The position numbers and the translations under genes were made by a program. Below the pieces are notes generated by a model. That model ran no database searches. It was given only the letters and a program-made list of their open reading frames with translations, and was not told the origin of the DNA. Shown here one piece after another: positions 25,567 to 34,120 of a stretch of 64,000 nucleotides of DNA (the stretch's first letter is position 1; each line of letters opens with the position of its first letter). The DNA comes from Pseudomonas putida. Lineage in GTDB: Bacteria > Pseudomonadota > Gammaproteobacteria > Pseudomonadales > Pseudomonadaceae. The DNA is taken from positions 2,914,501 to 2,978,500 of the forward strand of contig CP124529.1 in NCBI GenBank assembly GCA_029953615.1. The letters run 5' to 3'.

Positions 25567-26772
25567 ATGGACATTCTCCAGGTCGCCGGCGGCAAGCCGG
25601 TCAAGTTGTGGACCGACGGCGTACCGGTGGAAGACGACGCCCGCAAACAGCTGCTCAACACGGCCAGGATGCCGTTCATCTTCAAGCACCTGGCGGTAAT
25701 GCCGGACGTGCACCTGGGCAAGGGCTCGACCATCGGTAGCGTCATTCCCACCGTTGGCGCGATCATCCCCGCCGCGGTGGGTGTAGACATCGGCTGCGGC
25801 ATGATCGCCGCACGCACATCGCTGCACGCCCGCGACCTGCCGGACAACCTGCATGGACTGCGCAATGCCATCGAACATGCCGTGCCGCATGGCAAGACCT
25901 TCGGCAAACGCGACCAGGGCGCCTGGGCCGATGTGCCAGCCAAGGCGGACAAGGCCTGGGGCCAGCTGGCCGGGCGTTTCAAGGCCATCACCGACAAGTA
26001 CCCGCGGCTGGAGAAGACCAATAACCGCCATCACCTGGGGACGCTGGGCGGTGGCAACCACTTCATCGAGGTATGCCTGGACGAGGCCGACCGCGTCTGG
26101 TTCATGTTGCACAGCGGCTCCCGGGGCGTGGGCAATGCCATTGGCAACCTGTTCATCGAGCTGGCCCAGGCCGACATGCGCCAGCACCTGGCCAATCTGC
26201 CGGACAAGGACCTGGCGTATTTCGAGGAAGGCAGCCGCCATTTCGCCGACTACGTCGAAGCGGTGGAATGGGCGCAGGACTACGCCAGGCAGAACCGCGA
26301 GCTGATGATGCTGGCGGTGGTCGGTGCTGCGCGCAAGGCGCTGGGCAAACCGTTCGAGGCCAGCCTGGAAGCGGTGAACTGCCACCACAACTATGTGCAG
26401 CGCGAACAGCATTTTGGCCGCGAGGTGCTGGTGACGCGCAAGGGCGCGGTGTCGGCGCAGAAGGGCCAGTTGGGCATCATTCCCGGCTCGATGGGAGCCA
26501 GGAGTTTCATCGTGCGAGGACTGGGCAACGAGGAATCGTTCTGTTCCTGCAGCCATGGCGCCGGCCGACTGATGAGCCGGACCAAGGCCAAGAGCCGCTT
26601 CACCGTGGACGACCAGCGGCGGGCCACGGCGCATGTGGAATGCCGCAAGGACAAGGAGGTGATCGACGAGATCCCCATGGCCTACAAGGACATCGATGCG
26701 GTGATGCGCGCGCAGCAGGAGCTGGTGGAAGTGGTGCACACCTTGCGGCAGGTGGTGTGTGTGAAGGGCTGA
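25567..26772 (+). CDS. rtcB: RtcB-family RNA 3'-phosphate ligase
   Basis: 401 residues. The metal-binding blocks are MPDVHLGKGSTIGSVIPT (Asp47, His49) and GVDIGCGM (Asp74, Cys77); later NHFIEV and the guanylylated His in CSCSHGAGRLMSR are present. RtcB joins 2',3'-cyclic-phosphate or 3'-phosphate RNA ends to 5'-OH ends using GTP and Mn. The start at 25567 gives the family N-terminus. No rtcA or archease gene is adjacent. It diverges from the ribB leader. Confidence 0.93.
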   Translation: MDILQVAGGKPVKLWTDGVPVEDDARKQLLNTARMPFIFKHLAVMPDVHLGKGSTIGSVIPTVGAIIPAAVGVDIGCGMIAARTSLHARDLPDNLHGLRNAIEHAVPHGKTFGKRDQGAWADVPAKADKAWGQLAGRFKAITDKYPRLEKTNNRHHLGTLGGGNHFIEVCLDEADRVWFMLHSGSRGVGNAIGNLFIELAQADMRQHLANLPDKDLAYFEEGSRHFADYVEAVEWAQDYARQNRELMMLAVVGAARKALGKPFEASLEAVNCHHNYVQREQHFGREVLVTRKGAVSAQKGQLGIIPGSMGARSFIVRGLGNEESFCSCSHGAGRLMSRTKAKSRFTVDDQRRATAHVECRKDKEVIDEIPMAYKDIDAVMRAQQELVEVVHTLRQVVCVKG

Positions 26773-26789
26773 CGGGTGTGCTGCCTGTG

Positions 26790-26889
26790 CCGGCCCCTTC
26801 ACGGGTAAACCCGCTCCCACAGGGAACTGCCGCTAGAAGGTGAAGCCTGTGAGGTCTCTGTGGGAGCGGGCGTGCCCGCGAAAGGGCCA
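26790..26889. repeat. REP pair
   Basis: Inverted pair: ACGGGTAAACCCGCTCCCACAGG and CTGTGGGAGCGGGCGTGCCCGCG, between convergent rtcB and cytochrome c genes. Confidence 0.9.
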
Positions 26890-26978
26890 GAGCAAGCAGT
26901 CGAGAACTTTCAGGGGATTCATGATCTGGGCTGCCCACTACCTGAGTGCAAACCTGTCGGCATACACGTACCCTGCCT

Positions 26979-27656
26979 TCAGTCTTTATGCATGTGCTGC
27001 TTGCCATCGCGATGAGTATGCGCCTTTGAATGCCCCTCATCATGCTGGCCTGCGCCCGAGGCCTGCTCACCCTGGTGGCCAGGCACGTTGCCGCGGTGCT
27101 GGCCTTCATGGTTGTGCATTTCACTTTCGCCCCCCCCATGCTGGTGGCCGCCACTGGCCGCGACCATCGTTTGGTACTGCTTGGCGCTCAACTGGGGTAG
27201 CTGATCCAGGAAGGCGACGATGCCCCAGATGTATTCATCGCCCATGCTCTTGCCCCAGGCCGGCATGCCAGAGGCCTTGATGCCATGCTTGATGATCCAG
27301 AACGCCGCAGCGGGGTCGCCACCGATCCCGCTTTTGGTCAGATTGGGGGGAGATGGATACAGCGCCTGGCTAAGCTCGGTCTTCTCGACGCCAGGGGCGA
27401 GGTGGCAACCGATACACATGGCGTTGTAGTTACCAGCGCCGGTACGAATCAGCGCTTCATCTTTCAGTTCTGGCACCTCGATGTCTCTGGCCCGTACTGC
27501 GATAGAGCGGTCCCGTGCCATGGCCAGAAAGGCATGCACGGCGGGGAAATGGGGATCATCGGCGCCGACGTTGACCAGGCCGGAGTACGCAGCGCCCAGC
27601 ACGGCCACGCTGGCCACTGCGCCAGCTGCAACAAGCGTTGTAATTGTTCTTTTCAT
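26979..27656 (-). CDS. cytochrome c with His-rich metal-binding tail (cop operon)
   Basis: 225 residues: signal/anchor segment (TITTLVAAGAVASVAVLGAAYSG), a single heme-binding CIGCH at 81-85 and a probable axial Met in KASGMPAWG. About 55 C-terminal residues are rich in His (GGHQHGGG, QHDEGHSKAHTHRDGKQHMHKD). It is the last gene of the copper operon, 9 bp after copB. It may pass electrons to the copper oxidase system or scavenge copper; the function is inferred from context only. Confidence 0.8.
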   Translation of the reverse strand: MKRTITTLVAAGAVASVAVLGAAYSGLVNVGADDPHFPAVHAFLAMARDRSIAVRARDIEVPELKDEALIRTGAGNYNAMCIGCHLAPGVEKTELSQALYPSPPNLTKSGIGGDPAAAFWIIKHGIKASGMPAWGKSMGDEYIWGIVAFLDQLPQLSAKQYQTMVAASGGHQHGGGESEMHNHEGQHRGNVPGHQGEQASGAGQHDEGHSKAHTHRDGKQHMHKD

Positions 27657-27665
27657 GTCTGGTTC

Positions 27666-28613
27666 TCAAAACCACATGCGGATACCGGCCACGAAACGCG
27701 CTTCATCCACATCACCACCCTCGTCGCGGATGAAGTCGGCGGTTTTGCCGTAAGAGCGGTTCCAGGTGATGCCGATGTAGGGGGCGAACTGGCGGACAAT
27801 TTCGTAGCGCAAGCGCAGCCCGACTTCGGTATTCGCAAGGCCCGAGCCCACACCGCGCTCTGGGTCGTTCTTGCCATAGAAATTGGCTTCAGCGGTCGGC
27901 TGCAGGATCAGACGGTTGGTCAGCAGAATGTCATAGTCGCCTTCCAGGCGGGCGGCAGTCTGGCCGTTTTCGCCAATGAACGCGGTGGCTTCGGCTTCGA
28001 AGTCGTAAAGCGCCATGCCCTGGATACCGAACGCCGCCCAGGTCTGGGGGGACTCAGGTTGGAAGTCCTGGCGCACCCCGGCAACCACATCCCACCAAGG
28101 GCTGATCGAGCGGCCGTACAGCAGCTGCAATTCGGCATCCTCGGTGACACCGTTGGTGCGTTCACCTTCGGAGCGGATCCATAACCGGTTGATATCGCCG
28201 CCGATCCAGCCAGAAGCATCCCAGGCCAGGGTGCTGCCTTCATCTGCATCCTGGTACTCGAGCTGATCCAGCAGGAAGAAGCTGTTGATCGCGCTGTCAT
28301 GCACGTGATGCCCGCCCAACGGGGGGAAGGCCGCCTGGCGGTCTGCATCGGTCAGCACCGGGATCGGGGTACGGCTGGTGGTCGGCGTATCTGCCGAGCC
28401 GTGGTTCATTTTCGAATGATCCATAGCGCCATGATCCATAGCACCATGGTCCATGCCCTGCATGCTGCCATGATCCATCTGGCTGTGGTCCATGGCCGAA
28501 TGGTCCATCATCGAATGGTCCATTTCTTCAGCAGCGAAGCTGGGCGCAGCACCCAGCACGCCGAGCGAAACGGTCAATGCCAGCAGCGATGGTCGTGCCA
28601 GGCTATTGAGCAT
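27666..28613 (-). CDS. copB: copper resistance outer-membrane protein CopB
   Basis: 315 residues from the ATG at 28613 (GGCAGGGAAAG just upstream). Signal peptide ends APSFA; the mature N-terminus is a run of about nine MDH/MNH units ([14 protein letters not shown]...MNHGS). The rest is the CopB beta-barrel domain, beginning near [26 protein letters not shown] and ending in a Phe. CopB binds or sequesters copper at the outer membrane. Its start lies inside the end of the small MDHG gene, so the two are translationally coupled. Confidence 0.9.
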   Translation of the reverse strand: MLNSLARPSLLALTVSLGVLGAAPSFAAEEMDHSMMDHSAMDHSQMDHGSMQGMDHGAMDHGAMDHSKMNHGSADTPTTSRTPIPVLTDADRQAAFPPLGGHHVHDSAINSFFLLDQLEYQDADEGSTLAWDASGWIGGDINRLWIRSEGERTNGVTEDAELQLLYGRSISPWWDVVAGVRQDFQPESPQTWAAFGIQGMALYDFEAEATAFIGENGQTAARLEGDYDILLTNRLILQPTAEANFYGKNDPERGVGSGLANTEVGLRLRYEIVRQFAPYIGITWNRSYGKTADFIRDEGGDVDEARFVAGIRMWF

Positions 28614-28932
28614 CTTTCCCTGCCTTGGCTTTGCCGCTGCCATGGGATTCCATCATCTTGTCATGGTCCATGCCTTGCATCGAACCATGGTCCATACCCT
28701 TCATGGCGTCATGGTCCATACCTTTCATCGAGCCGTGATCCATCCCTTTCATGGCGCCATGATCCATGCCCTTCATCGCACCATGGTCCATGCCTTGAGC
28801 GCTTTTGGCTTCCTTGGCATCGGCAGGCTGCTGATTGTTGCCGTCGGACCAAGATGACGGGGCATAAAATGCAAACAGGCCGGCTATCGCAGCAGAGAAG
28901 AAAAACGCGCTTCGTTTCATTGGTTTGCTCAT
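28603..28932 (-). CDS. small secreted MDHG-repeat protein (copper operon)
   Basis: 109 residues: signal peptide ([24 protein letters not shown]) and a mature part dominated by six GMDHxxM(K/Q/M) units ending [12 protein letters not shown]. No folded catalytic domain remains after the repeats. Each unit offers Met, Asp and His ligands, so a periplasmic copper buffer is the obvious reading. It sits 14 bp after copA and overlaps copB. Similar Met-rich segments occur inside CopA and CopB, but a free-standing protein made only of them is less familiar to me. Confidence 0.75.
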   Translation of the reverse strand: MSKPMKRSAFFFSAAIAGLFAFYAPSSWSDGNNQQPADAKEAKSAQGMDHGAMKGMDHGAMKGMDHGSMKGMDHDAMKGMDHGSMQGMDHDKMMESHGSGKAKAGKDAQ

Positions 28933-28946
28933 CTCGGATCTCCAGT

Positions 28947-30716
28947 TCATTCGTCCACACGGACTTCGCGGAACATGCCCATTTCCATGTGGAACAGCAG
29001 GTGACAGTGATAGGCCCAACGCCCCAAGGCATCTGCCGTGACGCGATAGCTTCGTTTTGAGCCAGGCGGCATGTCGATTGTGTGTTTGCGCACCATGAAG
29101 TTGCCGTTCTCATCCTCTAGGTCGCTCCACATGCCATGCAGGTGGATGGGGTGAGTCATCATGGTGTCGTTGACCAGGGTGATGCGCAGGCGCTCGCCAT
29201 ATTTGAGGCGCAGTGGCTCGGCATCGGAAAACTTGATGCCGTCAAAGGACCAGGCGAACTTTTCCATGTGGCCGGTGAGGTGCAGTTCGATCGTTCGACC
29301 AGGTGTACGGCCGTCCGGGTCCGGGAAGGTGCTGCGCAGGTCCGCATAAGTCAGCACACGGCGGCCGTTGTCACGCAGGCCGATGCCCGGATCGCCCAGT
29401 TTTGGCGTCGGGCTCATCGTCTGCATGTCGACCAGGGGGTTGTTCGTCTCGGAGGCTGGGTGGCTCTGCATGGGCGCGCTGGTGCCAGCCATGTCGCCGT
29501 GGTCCATGCCGGCCATGCTGCCGTGGTCCATGCCAGCCATGTCGCCGTGATCCATGCCAGCCATGCTGCCGTGGTCCATGTCGCCCGTGCCGCCATGGTC
29601 CATGCCCATATCGCTCATGGAAATGATCGGCCGTGGATCGACAGCTGGAACAGGGGCTTGCAAGCCTTCGCGAACAGCCAGGGTGCCCCTGGAATATCCG
29701 GTACGGTCCATGGATTGAGCGAAAATGGTGTAAGCCTGCTCGCTTTCGGGCTCGACGATGACATCGTAGGTTTCGGCGACGGCGATGCGGAACTCGTCGA
29801 CCGCAACCGGTTTGACATGCTGTCCATCCGCCGCGACAACCGTCATCTTCAGGCCCGGGATCCGTACATCGAAATAGGTCATGGCCGAGCCGTTGATGAA
29901 GCGCAGGCGGATTTTCTCGCCCGGCTTGAACACCCCTGTCCAGTTACCGTCCGGGGCCTGGCCGTTCATCAGGTAGGTGTAGGTGTAGCCGCTTACATCG
30001 GCGAGATCGGTGGGGCTCATTTTCATTTCGGCCCACATCTTGCGGTCGGCTACCGCGGCGGACCAGCCCATTTCGCTCACATCGTTGACGAAATCACCCA
30101 CCGTGCGCTTGTGGTAGTTGTAGTAGTCAGACTGCTTCTTGAGCTTGGCCAGCACCCGGGCAGGGTTTTCATCCGTCCAGTCGCTGAGCATGACCACATA
30201 ATCGCGGTCGTAGGTGAACGGCTCAGGCTCTTTGGCATCGATGACCAGGGCGCCGTATACCCCGACCTGCTCCTGGAAACCGGAGTGGCTGTGGTACCAG
30301 TAGGTGCCGTTCTGCTGGACCTTGAATTTGTACTCGTACATGCCGTCGGGGGCGATGCCATGGAAGCTCAGGCCCGGCACGCCGTCCATGTTCGCCGGCA
30401 GGATGATGCCGTGCCAGTGGATGGAGGTGTCCTGCTGCAAGCGGTTGCGCACACGCAGCGTGACGGTATCGCCTTCGCGCCAGCGCAGAATGGGGCCGGG
30501 AATGGAGCCGTTGATGGCCATCGCTGTACGCGCAGCGCCGGTAATGTTGACTGGCAGTTCACCGATGTAGAGGTCGAAGTCGGTGCCGCTCAGCACATTC
30601 GGTTGGCCGGGGCTGGTCACGGCCCAGACCGGCGCGCGCCACATGCCCAGCCCGCCAAGCAGTCCAGTAGCGGCCAGGCCTTTGACGAAGGAGCGTCTGG
30701 TGGTTTTGCTTTGCAT
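28947..30716 (-). CDS. copA: CopA-type periplasmic multicopper oxidase
   Basis: 589 residues with a Tat signal ([18 protein letters not shown]). The multicopper oxidase ligands are visible: [23 protein letters not shown] and the C-terminal [13 protein letters not shown] holding the type-1 site. Between the cupredoxin domains is a Met-rich insert of [17 protein letters not shown] units. It oxidises Cu(I) and binds copper in the periplasm. It is the first gene of the operon; no copC, copD or copRS follows, so control must come from a regulator elsewhere. Confidence 0.95.
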   Translation of the reverse strand: MQSKTTRRSFVKGLAATGLLGGLGMWRAPVWAVTSPGQPNVLSGTDFDLYIGELPVNITGAARTAMAINGSIPGPILRWREGDTVTLRVRNRLQQDTSIHWHGIILPANMDGVPGLSFHGIAPDGMYEYKFKVQQNGTYWYHSHSGFQEQVGVYGALVIDAKEPEPFTYDRDYVVMLSDWTDENPARVLAKLKKQSDYYNYHKRTVGDFVNDVSEMGWSAAVADRKMWAEMKMSPTDLADVSGYTYTYLMNGQAPDGNWTGVFKPGEKIRLRFINGSAMTYFDVRIPGLKMTVVAADGQHVKPVAVDEFRIAVAETYDVIVEPESEQAYTIFAQSMDRTGYSRGTLAVREGLQAPVPAVDPRPIISMSDMGMDHGGTGDMDHGSMAGMDHGDMAGMDHGSMAGMDHGDMAGTSAPMQSHPASETNNPLVDMQTMSPTPKLGDPGIGLRDNGRRVLTYADLRSTFPDPDGRTPGRTIELHLTGHMEKFAWSFDGIKFSDAEPLRLKYGERLRITLVNDTMMTHPIHLHGMWSDLEDENGNFMVRKHTIDMPPGSKRSYRVTADALGRWAYHCHLLFHMEMGMFREVRVDE

Positions 30717-30822
30717 GCCGTTGCGTCCAGTCAGTCGAGAAGTCGCTGTTATTCAGGCGGTTTAATGCCCCAGCCCTCCCTTAACCCTAGTGGACCTGCG
30801 CTGTCAGCTGGCTGAGCTTCAG

Positions 30823-30838
30823 ATTACTTTTCTGTCAG
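30823..30838 (-). promoter_or_regulatory. CopR-type box upstream of copA
   Basis: On the minus strand this reads CTGACA-GAAAA-GTAAT, matching the CTGACA-N5-GTAAT pattern I recall for pseudomonad CopR. A second CTGACAG lies 31 bp closer to the gene (30801-30807). Confidence 0.65.
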
Positions 30839-30883
30839 CTTGTGGTGGGTGTGGCTGGCGAAGCGCATGGCATGCTGAATCTG

Positions 30884-31001
30884 GAGCCGCCTTGCGGCCC
30901 TTCGCGGGCACGCCCGCTCCCACAGGGATGGCGCTGTAGTCAGTAGATGCGCGGGACCTGTGGGAGCGGGCGTGCCCGCGAAGGGCTGCAAAGCAGCCCC
31001 A
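30884..31001. repeat. REP pair
   Basis: Inverted GCGGGCACGCCCGCTCCCACAGG cores bordered by GCCGCCTTGCGGCCC and GGGCTGCAAAGCAGCCC hairpins. It fills the gap between the 3' end of the export operon and the copA promoter. Confidence 0.9.
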
Positions 31002-31025
31002 TCAAGGGGCTCATTGGCCTGGCCG

Positions 31026-32222
31026 CTACTCGATGCGCAGCGCGGCCACCGGATGCAGGCGGGCCGCCCGCACGGCCGGGGCCAGGCCGGCGAGAACGCC
31101 GAGCACCACCGCCAGCAGCAGCGCCAGCAACAGAAACAGCGGATGCAGCGCCAAGGGCAGGCTCGGCATGGTCAGGTGCAGTAGCCCCAGCAGGAGGGCC
31201 ATCAACAGCAAGCCAAGCAGGCCACCGGCCAGCGAAAGCAACGTCGCTTCGGCAAGAAACAGCCCGAGTACCTGCCGCCGACTGGCGCCAATCGCCCGCA
31301 ACAGGCCGATTTCGGCCGTGCGCTCGCCCACCGTGGTGGTCATGATGGTGAGAATGCCAACCGCACCGACCAACAGCGAAATACCCCCCAAGGCACCAAT
31401 GGCCAGGCTCAGAGTGCCGAGAACGCGGTTGAAGCTGCGCAGCATGTCGTCCTGGGTGGTCAGGCTGAAGTCCTCCGCGCCGTGGCGTTCGTCGAGCACC
31501 TCGCGAATCTGTCGGCTCAATGCCTGTGAAGTGGTGGCTGCGCCGAACACCACATGGGCTTTGACCACCCCGGTGCGGTTGAACAGGCTTTGCGCCCAAT
31601 CCACCGGTATGTAGGCGATATCGTCGAGGTTGAAACCGAGCAACTGGCCCTTCTTCTCCATCACGCCGATCACCCGGAAACGCACGCCGCCGACGCGGAT
31701 CAGCTCGCCGAGCGGATTGCGCGCACCGAACAGCTCGGCGCGCAGTTGATGACCGAGCACCACATAGGGCGGCGAGCGGCCGTCGCGGGCCGCAGGCAGA
31801 AACTCGCCCAGGCTCAGTTGCATGCGCCAGGCCTGCGCCAGCTGGTGGCCGCCACCGAGAATGTCGCTGCGCCGGCTCAGCTGGCCGAACTGCACATCCC
31901 CGCTGCCCTGAATGATCGGCACCACCGCCTCGACATGCCGCAAGCGCCGCAGGGCATCGGTGTCACCGATGGTCAGTGGGCGTACGCTGCCGAGCAGGCC
32001 ACCGAGGCCGCTTGTCTGGGTCTTGCCCGGGCGCACGGTGATGATCCGCGTACCGAACTGCGAGAAGTTCTCCAGCACATAGCCGCGCACACCTTCGCCC
32101 ATGGCCGTGAGCAGCGCCACCGCGGCTATGCCGATCGCTACCCCGAGCAGGGTCAGCAGGCTGCGCAAGGGGCGGCAGGCCAGCGCCGAACTGGTCAGCC
32201 GCAAGCCATCTTGCCAACGCAT
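31026..32222 (-). CDS. MacB/FtsX-type ABC permease, second copy
   Basis: 398 residues with the MacB permease plan: one N-terminal helix (LRSLLTLLGVAIGIAAVALLTAMG), a periplasmic domain (LENFSQFGTRIITVRPGKTQTSG), then three C-terminal helices with RTAEIGLLRAIGASRRQVLGLFLAEA between them. The ATG at 32222 overlaps the stop of the upstream permease (TGATG). It probably forms a heterodimer with its sister permease, powered by the ATPase two genes upstream, to export a small molecule or peptide through a TolC-like channel. Confidence 0.85.
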   Translation of the reverse strand: MRWQDGLRLTSSALACRPLRSLLTLLGVAIGIAAVALLTAMGEGVRGYVLENFSQFGTRIITVRPGKTQTSGLGGLLGSVRPLTIGDTDALRRLRHVEAVVPIIQGSGDVQFGQLSRRSDILGGGHQLAQAWRMQLSLGEFLPAARDGRSPPYVVLGHQLRAELFGARNPLGELIRVGGVRFRVIGVMEKKGQLLGFNLDDIAYIPVDWAQSLFNRTGVVKAHVVFGAATTSQALSRQIREVLDERHGAEDFSLTTQDDMLRSFNRVLGTLSLAIGALGGISLLVGAVGILTIMTTTVGERTAEIGLLRAIGASRRQVLGLFLAEATLLSLAGGLLGLLLMALLLGLLHLTMPSLPLALHPLFLLLALLLAVVLGVLAGLAPAVRAARLHPVAALRIE

Positions 32223-33433
32223 CAGTGCGCTCCCGGCGGGCGTAGCGCCGCCACCGGCTCCAGCGCCGAGGCCCGGGCGGCCGGCAGCCAGGCGAACAGC
32301 AGTGCCGTGCCGAGTGCCAGCAGCACTGCGCCAGCCCGCGCCCACCAGGGAGCATGGAGCGGCAGGTCGAACGCCAGGCGCCCCAGCCAGAGCAAGGTTT
32401 CGGCCAGCAACAGGCCTGCGAGCGCCCCCGCCAGGGCCAGCAACGCCGCCTCGCCAAGGAACAGCAGGCGCAACTGCGCCGCCGTCACGCCTATGGCTTT
32501 GAGCAGGCCGATCTCGGCGCTGCGCTGGCTCACTGCAATCCAGGTCACGTTCATGATCAGGATGCCTGCCACCAGCAGGCTGATCGCGGCAATCCCGGCC
32601 ACCGCCAGGGTCAGCACCGCGAGTATCTGGTCGAAGGCGCTGAGCAGGCTGTCCTGGCTGACCAGGGTCACGTCTTCCTCCCCCTCGTGGCGCTCCTTCA
32701 GCGCGGCGAGTATCAGCCGCTTGCTTCGGTCGAGAAAGCGCGGGCCCTGCACCTCGACAAATACCCGCGACAACCCCTCGCTATTGAACAAGGCCTGGGC
32801 ACTGGCCACCGGGATGATCACCATCTCGGAAAAATCCGTCCCCAGGGATTCGCCCCGCTCACCGAGGACACCGACCACCCGGAAGCGTCGGTCGCCAGCG
32901 CGCAACCATTCACCCAGGGCCGGGCGAGCCCCGAACAGCTCGCGTCGGAGTTTGCCACCGATCACGCAGACGGCCTCGGCCTGCCCAGGGTCCAGCGCCG
33001 GCAGAGGTTGGCCCTGGACGACCGTCAGTTGACGAATGGCGAAGAAGTCACGGGTGGTGCCCAAGGTCAGCACCTCGCGATTGCGGTTGCCGACGATCAC
33101 CTCCATCTGCCCGGCCTGCTGCGGCGCGACCCGGCGGATGCCCGGCAGACGGGTGATAGCCTGGACATCCTGCAAGGTCAACTCGTGCGGGGTCAGGCCG
33201 GTGAGCGGCGGCATTCGCCCGGTGGTTTCCTTGCGGCCCGGGAAAACGATCAGGATGTCGCGGCCCAGCAGTGAGAACTCGTTCAGGACAAACGCCCGCG
33301 CCCCGGCGCCAAGGCCGGTGAGCAGGTTGACCGCAACCACACCGATGGCGATGGCCAGCAGTAGCATGAGGCTGCGCGAGCGGTGCCCACGCAGGGCGCC
33401 GAGCCAGAAGCCCAGGGCATCGGCAGCGCGCAT
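32222..33433 (-). CDS. MacB/FtsX-type ABC permease, first copy
   Basis: 403 residues of the same family: SRSLMLLLAIAIGVVAVNLLTGLG at the N-terminus, periplasmic LNEFSLLGRDILIVFPGRKETTG, and QRSAEIGLLKAIGVTAAQLRLLFLGEA before the last helices. It is clearly homologous to the downstream permease but diverged. The ATG at 33433 would overlap the stop of a full-length ATPase (TGATG); with the present frameshift the ATPase stops 43 bp earlier and that coupling is lost. Confidence 0.85.
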   Translation of the reverse strand: MRAADALGFWLGALRGHRSRSLMLLLAIAIGVVAVNLLTGLGAGARAFVLNEFSLLGRDILIVFPGRKETTGRMPPLTGLTPHELTLQDVQAITRLPGIRRVAPQQAGQMEVIVGNRNREVLTLGTTRDFFAIRQLTVVQGQPLPALDPGQAEAVCVIGGKLRRELFGARPALGEWLRAGDRRFRVVGVLGERGESLGTDFSEMVIIPVASAQALFNSEGLSRVFVEVQGPRFLDRSKRLILAALKERHEGEEDVTLVSQDSLLSAFDQILAVLTLAVAGIAAISLLVAGILIMNVTWIAVSQRSAEIGLLKAIGVTAAQLRLLFLGEAALLALAGALAGLLLAETLLWLGRLAFDLPLHAPWWARAGAVLLALGTALLFAWLPAARASALEPVAALRPPGAH

Positions 33434-33475
33434 CAGGCCAGCGCCCGCTGCGGCGCAAGACTGTGGATGCGCCCG

Positions 33476-34120
33476 TCACGCATGTGTAGCTGGCGCTGTG
33501 CACGGGCGCCCCAGGCTGGCGTCGTGGGTCACCACGATCAGGGTCAGGCCCTCGCTGTTGAGCTCTTCCAGCAAGTTGAATACTTCGGCGCCGGCCTGGC
33601 TATCGAGATTGCCGGTAGGCTCGTCGGCCAACAACAGCGCCGGTTGCATGACCATCGCCCGGGCGATCGCGACGCGCTGGCGCTGGCCACCGGACAGCTC
33701 GGCCGGTCGGTGGGCAATACGCTCGCCCAGCCCCAGGCGTGCCACCAACTGGCTGCTGCGCTTGCGCCGTTGTACCGCACCGATGCCGGCGAGGACCATC
33801 GGCAGCTCGATGTTTTCCAGCACCGTCAGCCGTGCGATCAGGTGGTAGGACTGGAACACGAAACCTATCAGTCGGCTACGCAACTGGGCGCGGCGTGCCT
33901 CGCTCAGCGCCGCCGTGGCCTCGCCCTGCAACCAGTATTCGCCGGCGCTCGGCGCATCGAGCAGGCCGAGGATGTTCAGCAAGGTGGACTTGCCCGATCC
34001 GGACGGGCCCATCACCGCCATGTAGTCACCTGCGGCGATGTCCAGGTCCAGGCCGTCCAGCCCCATCACCTGCTGTTCGCCCAGCTGGAAGCTGCGGCTG
34101 CCGCCGCGCAGGCGGATCAT
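33476..34120 (-). CDS. MacB/LolD-type ABC ATPase with frameshifted C-terminus
   Basis: 214 residues as encoded. Walker A GPSGSGKS (38-45), signature LSGGQRQR, Walker B LLLADEPTGNLD and H-loop VVTHD are intact. After THDASLG the frame shifts: the encoded tail is RPCTAPATHA, while the neighbouring frame continues ARAQRQLHMRDGRIHSLAPQ and stops at 33433, precisely overlapping the permease start. The cause is a fourth C in the run 33509-33512. All nucleotide-binding motifs precede the shift, so activity might survive, but coupling to the permease gene is disturbed. Confidence 0.8.
   Translation of the reverse strand: MIRLRGGSRSFQLGEQQVMGLDGLDLDIAAGDYMAVMGPSGSGKSTLLNILGLLDAPSAGEYWLQGEATAALSEARRAQLRSRLIGFVFQSYHLIARLTVLENIELPMVLAGIGAVQRRKRSSQLVARLGLGERIAHRPAELSGGQRQRVAIARAMVMQPALLLADEPTGNLDSQAGAEVFNLLEELNSEGLTLIVVTHDASLGRPCTAPATHA

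Noticed and set aside
29136..30815. Plus-strand 559-codon open frame
   Set aside because: Antisense shadow of copA; repeated HVAVVHA units merely mirror the MDHG repeats.
33476..34120. Programmed ribosomal frameshift as explanation for the ATPase tail
   Set aside because: No slippery heptamer with downstream pseudoknot is evident, and the same kind of +1 lesion occurs in unrelated genes nearby, so an extra base is simpler.
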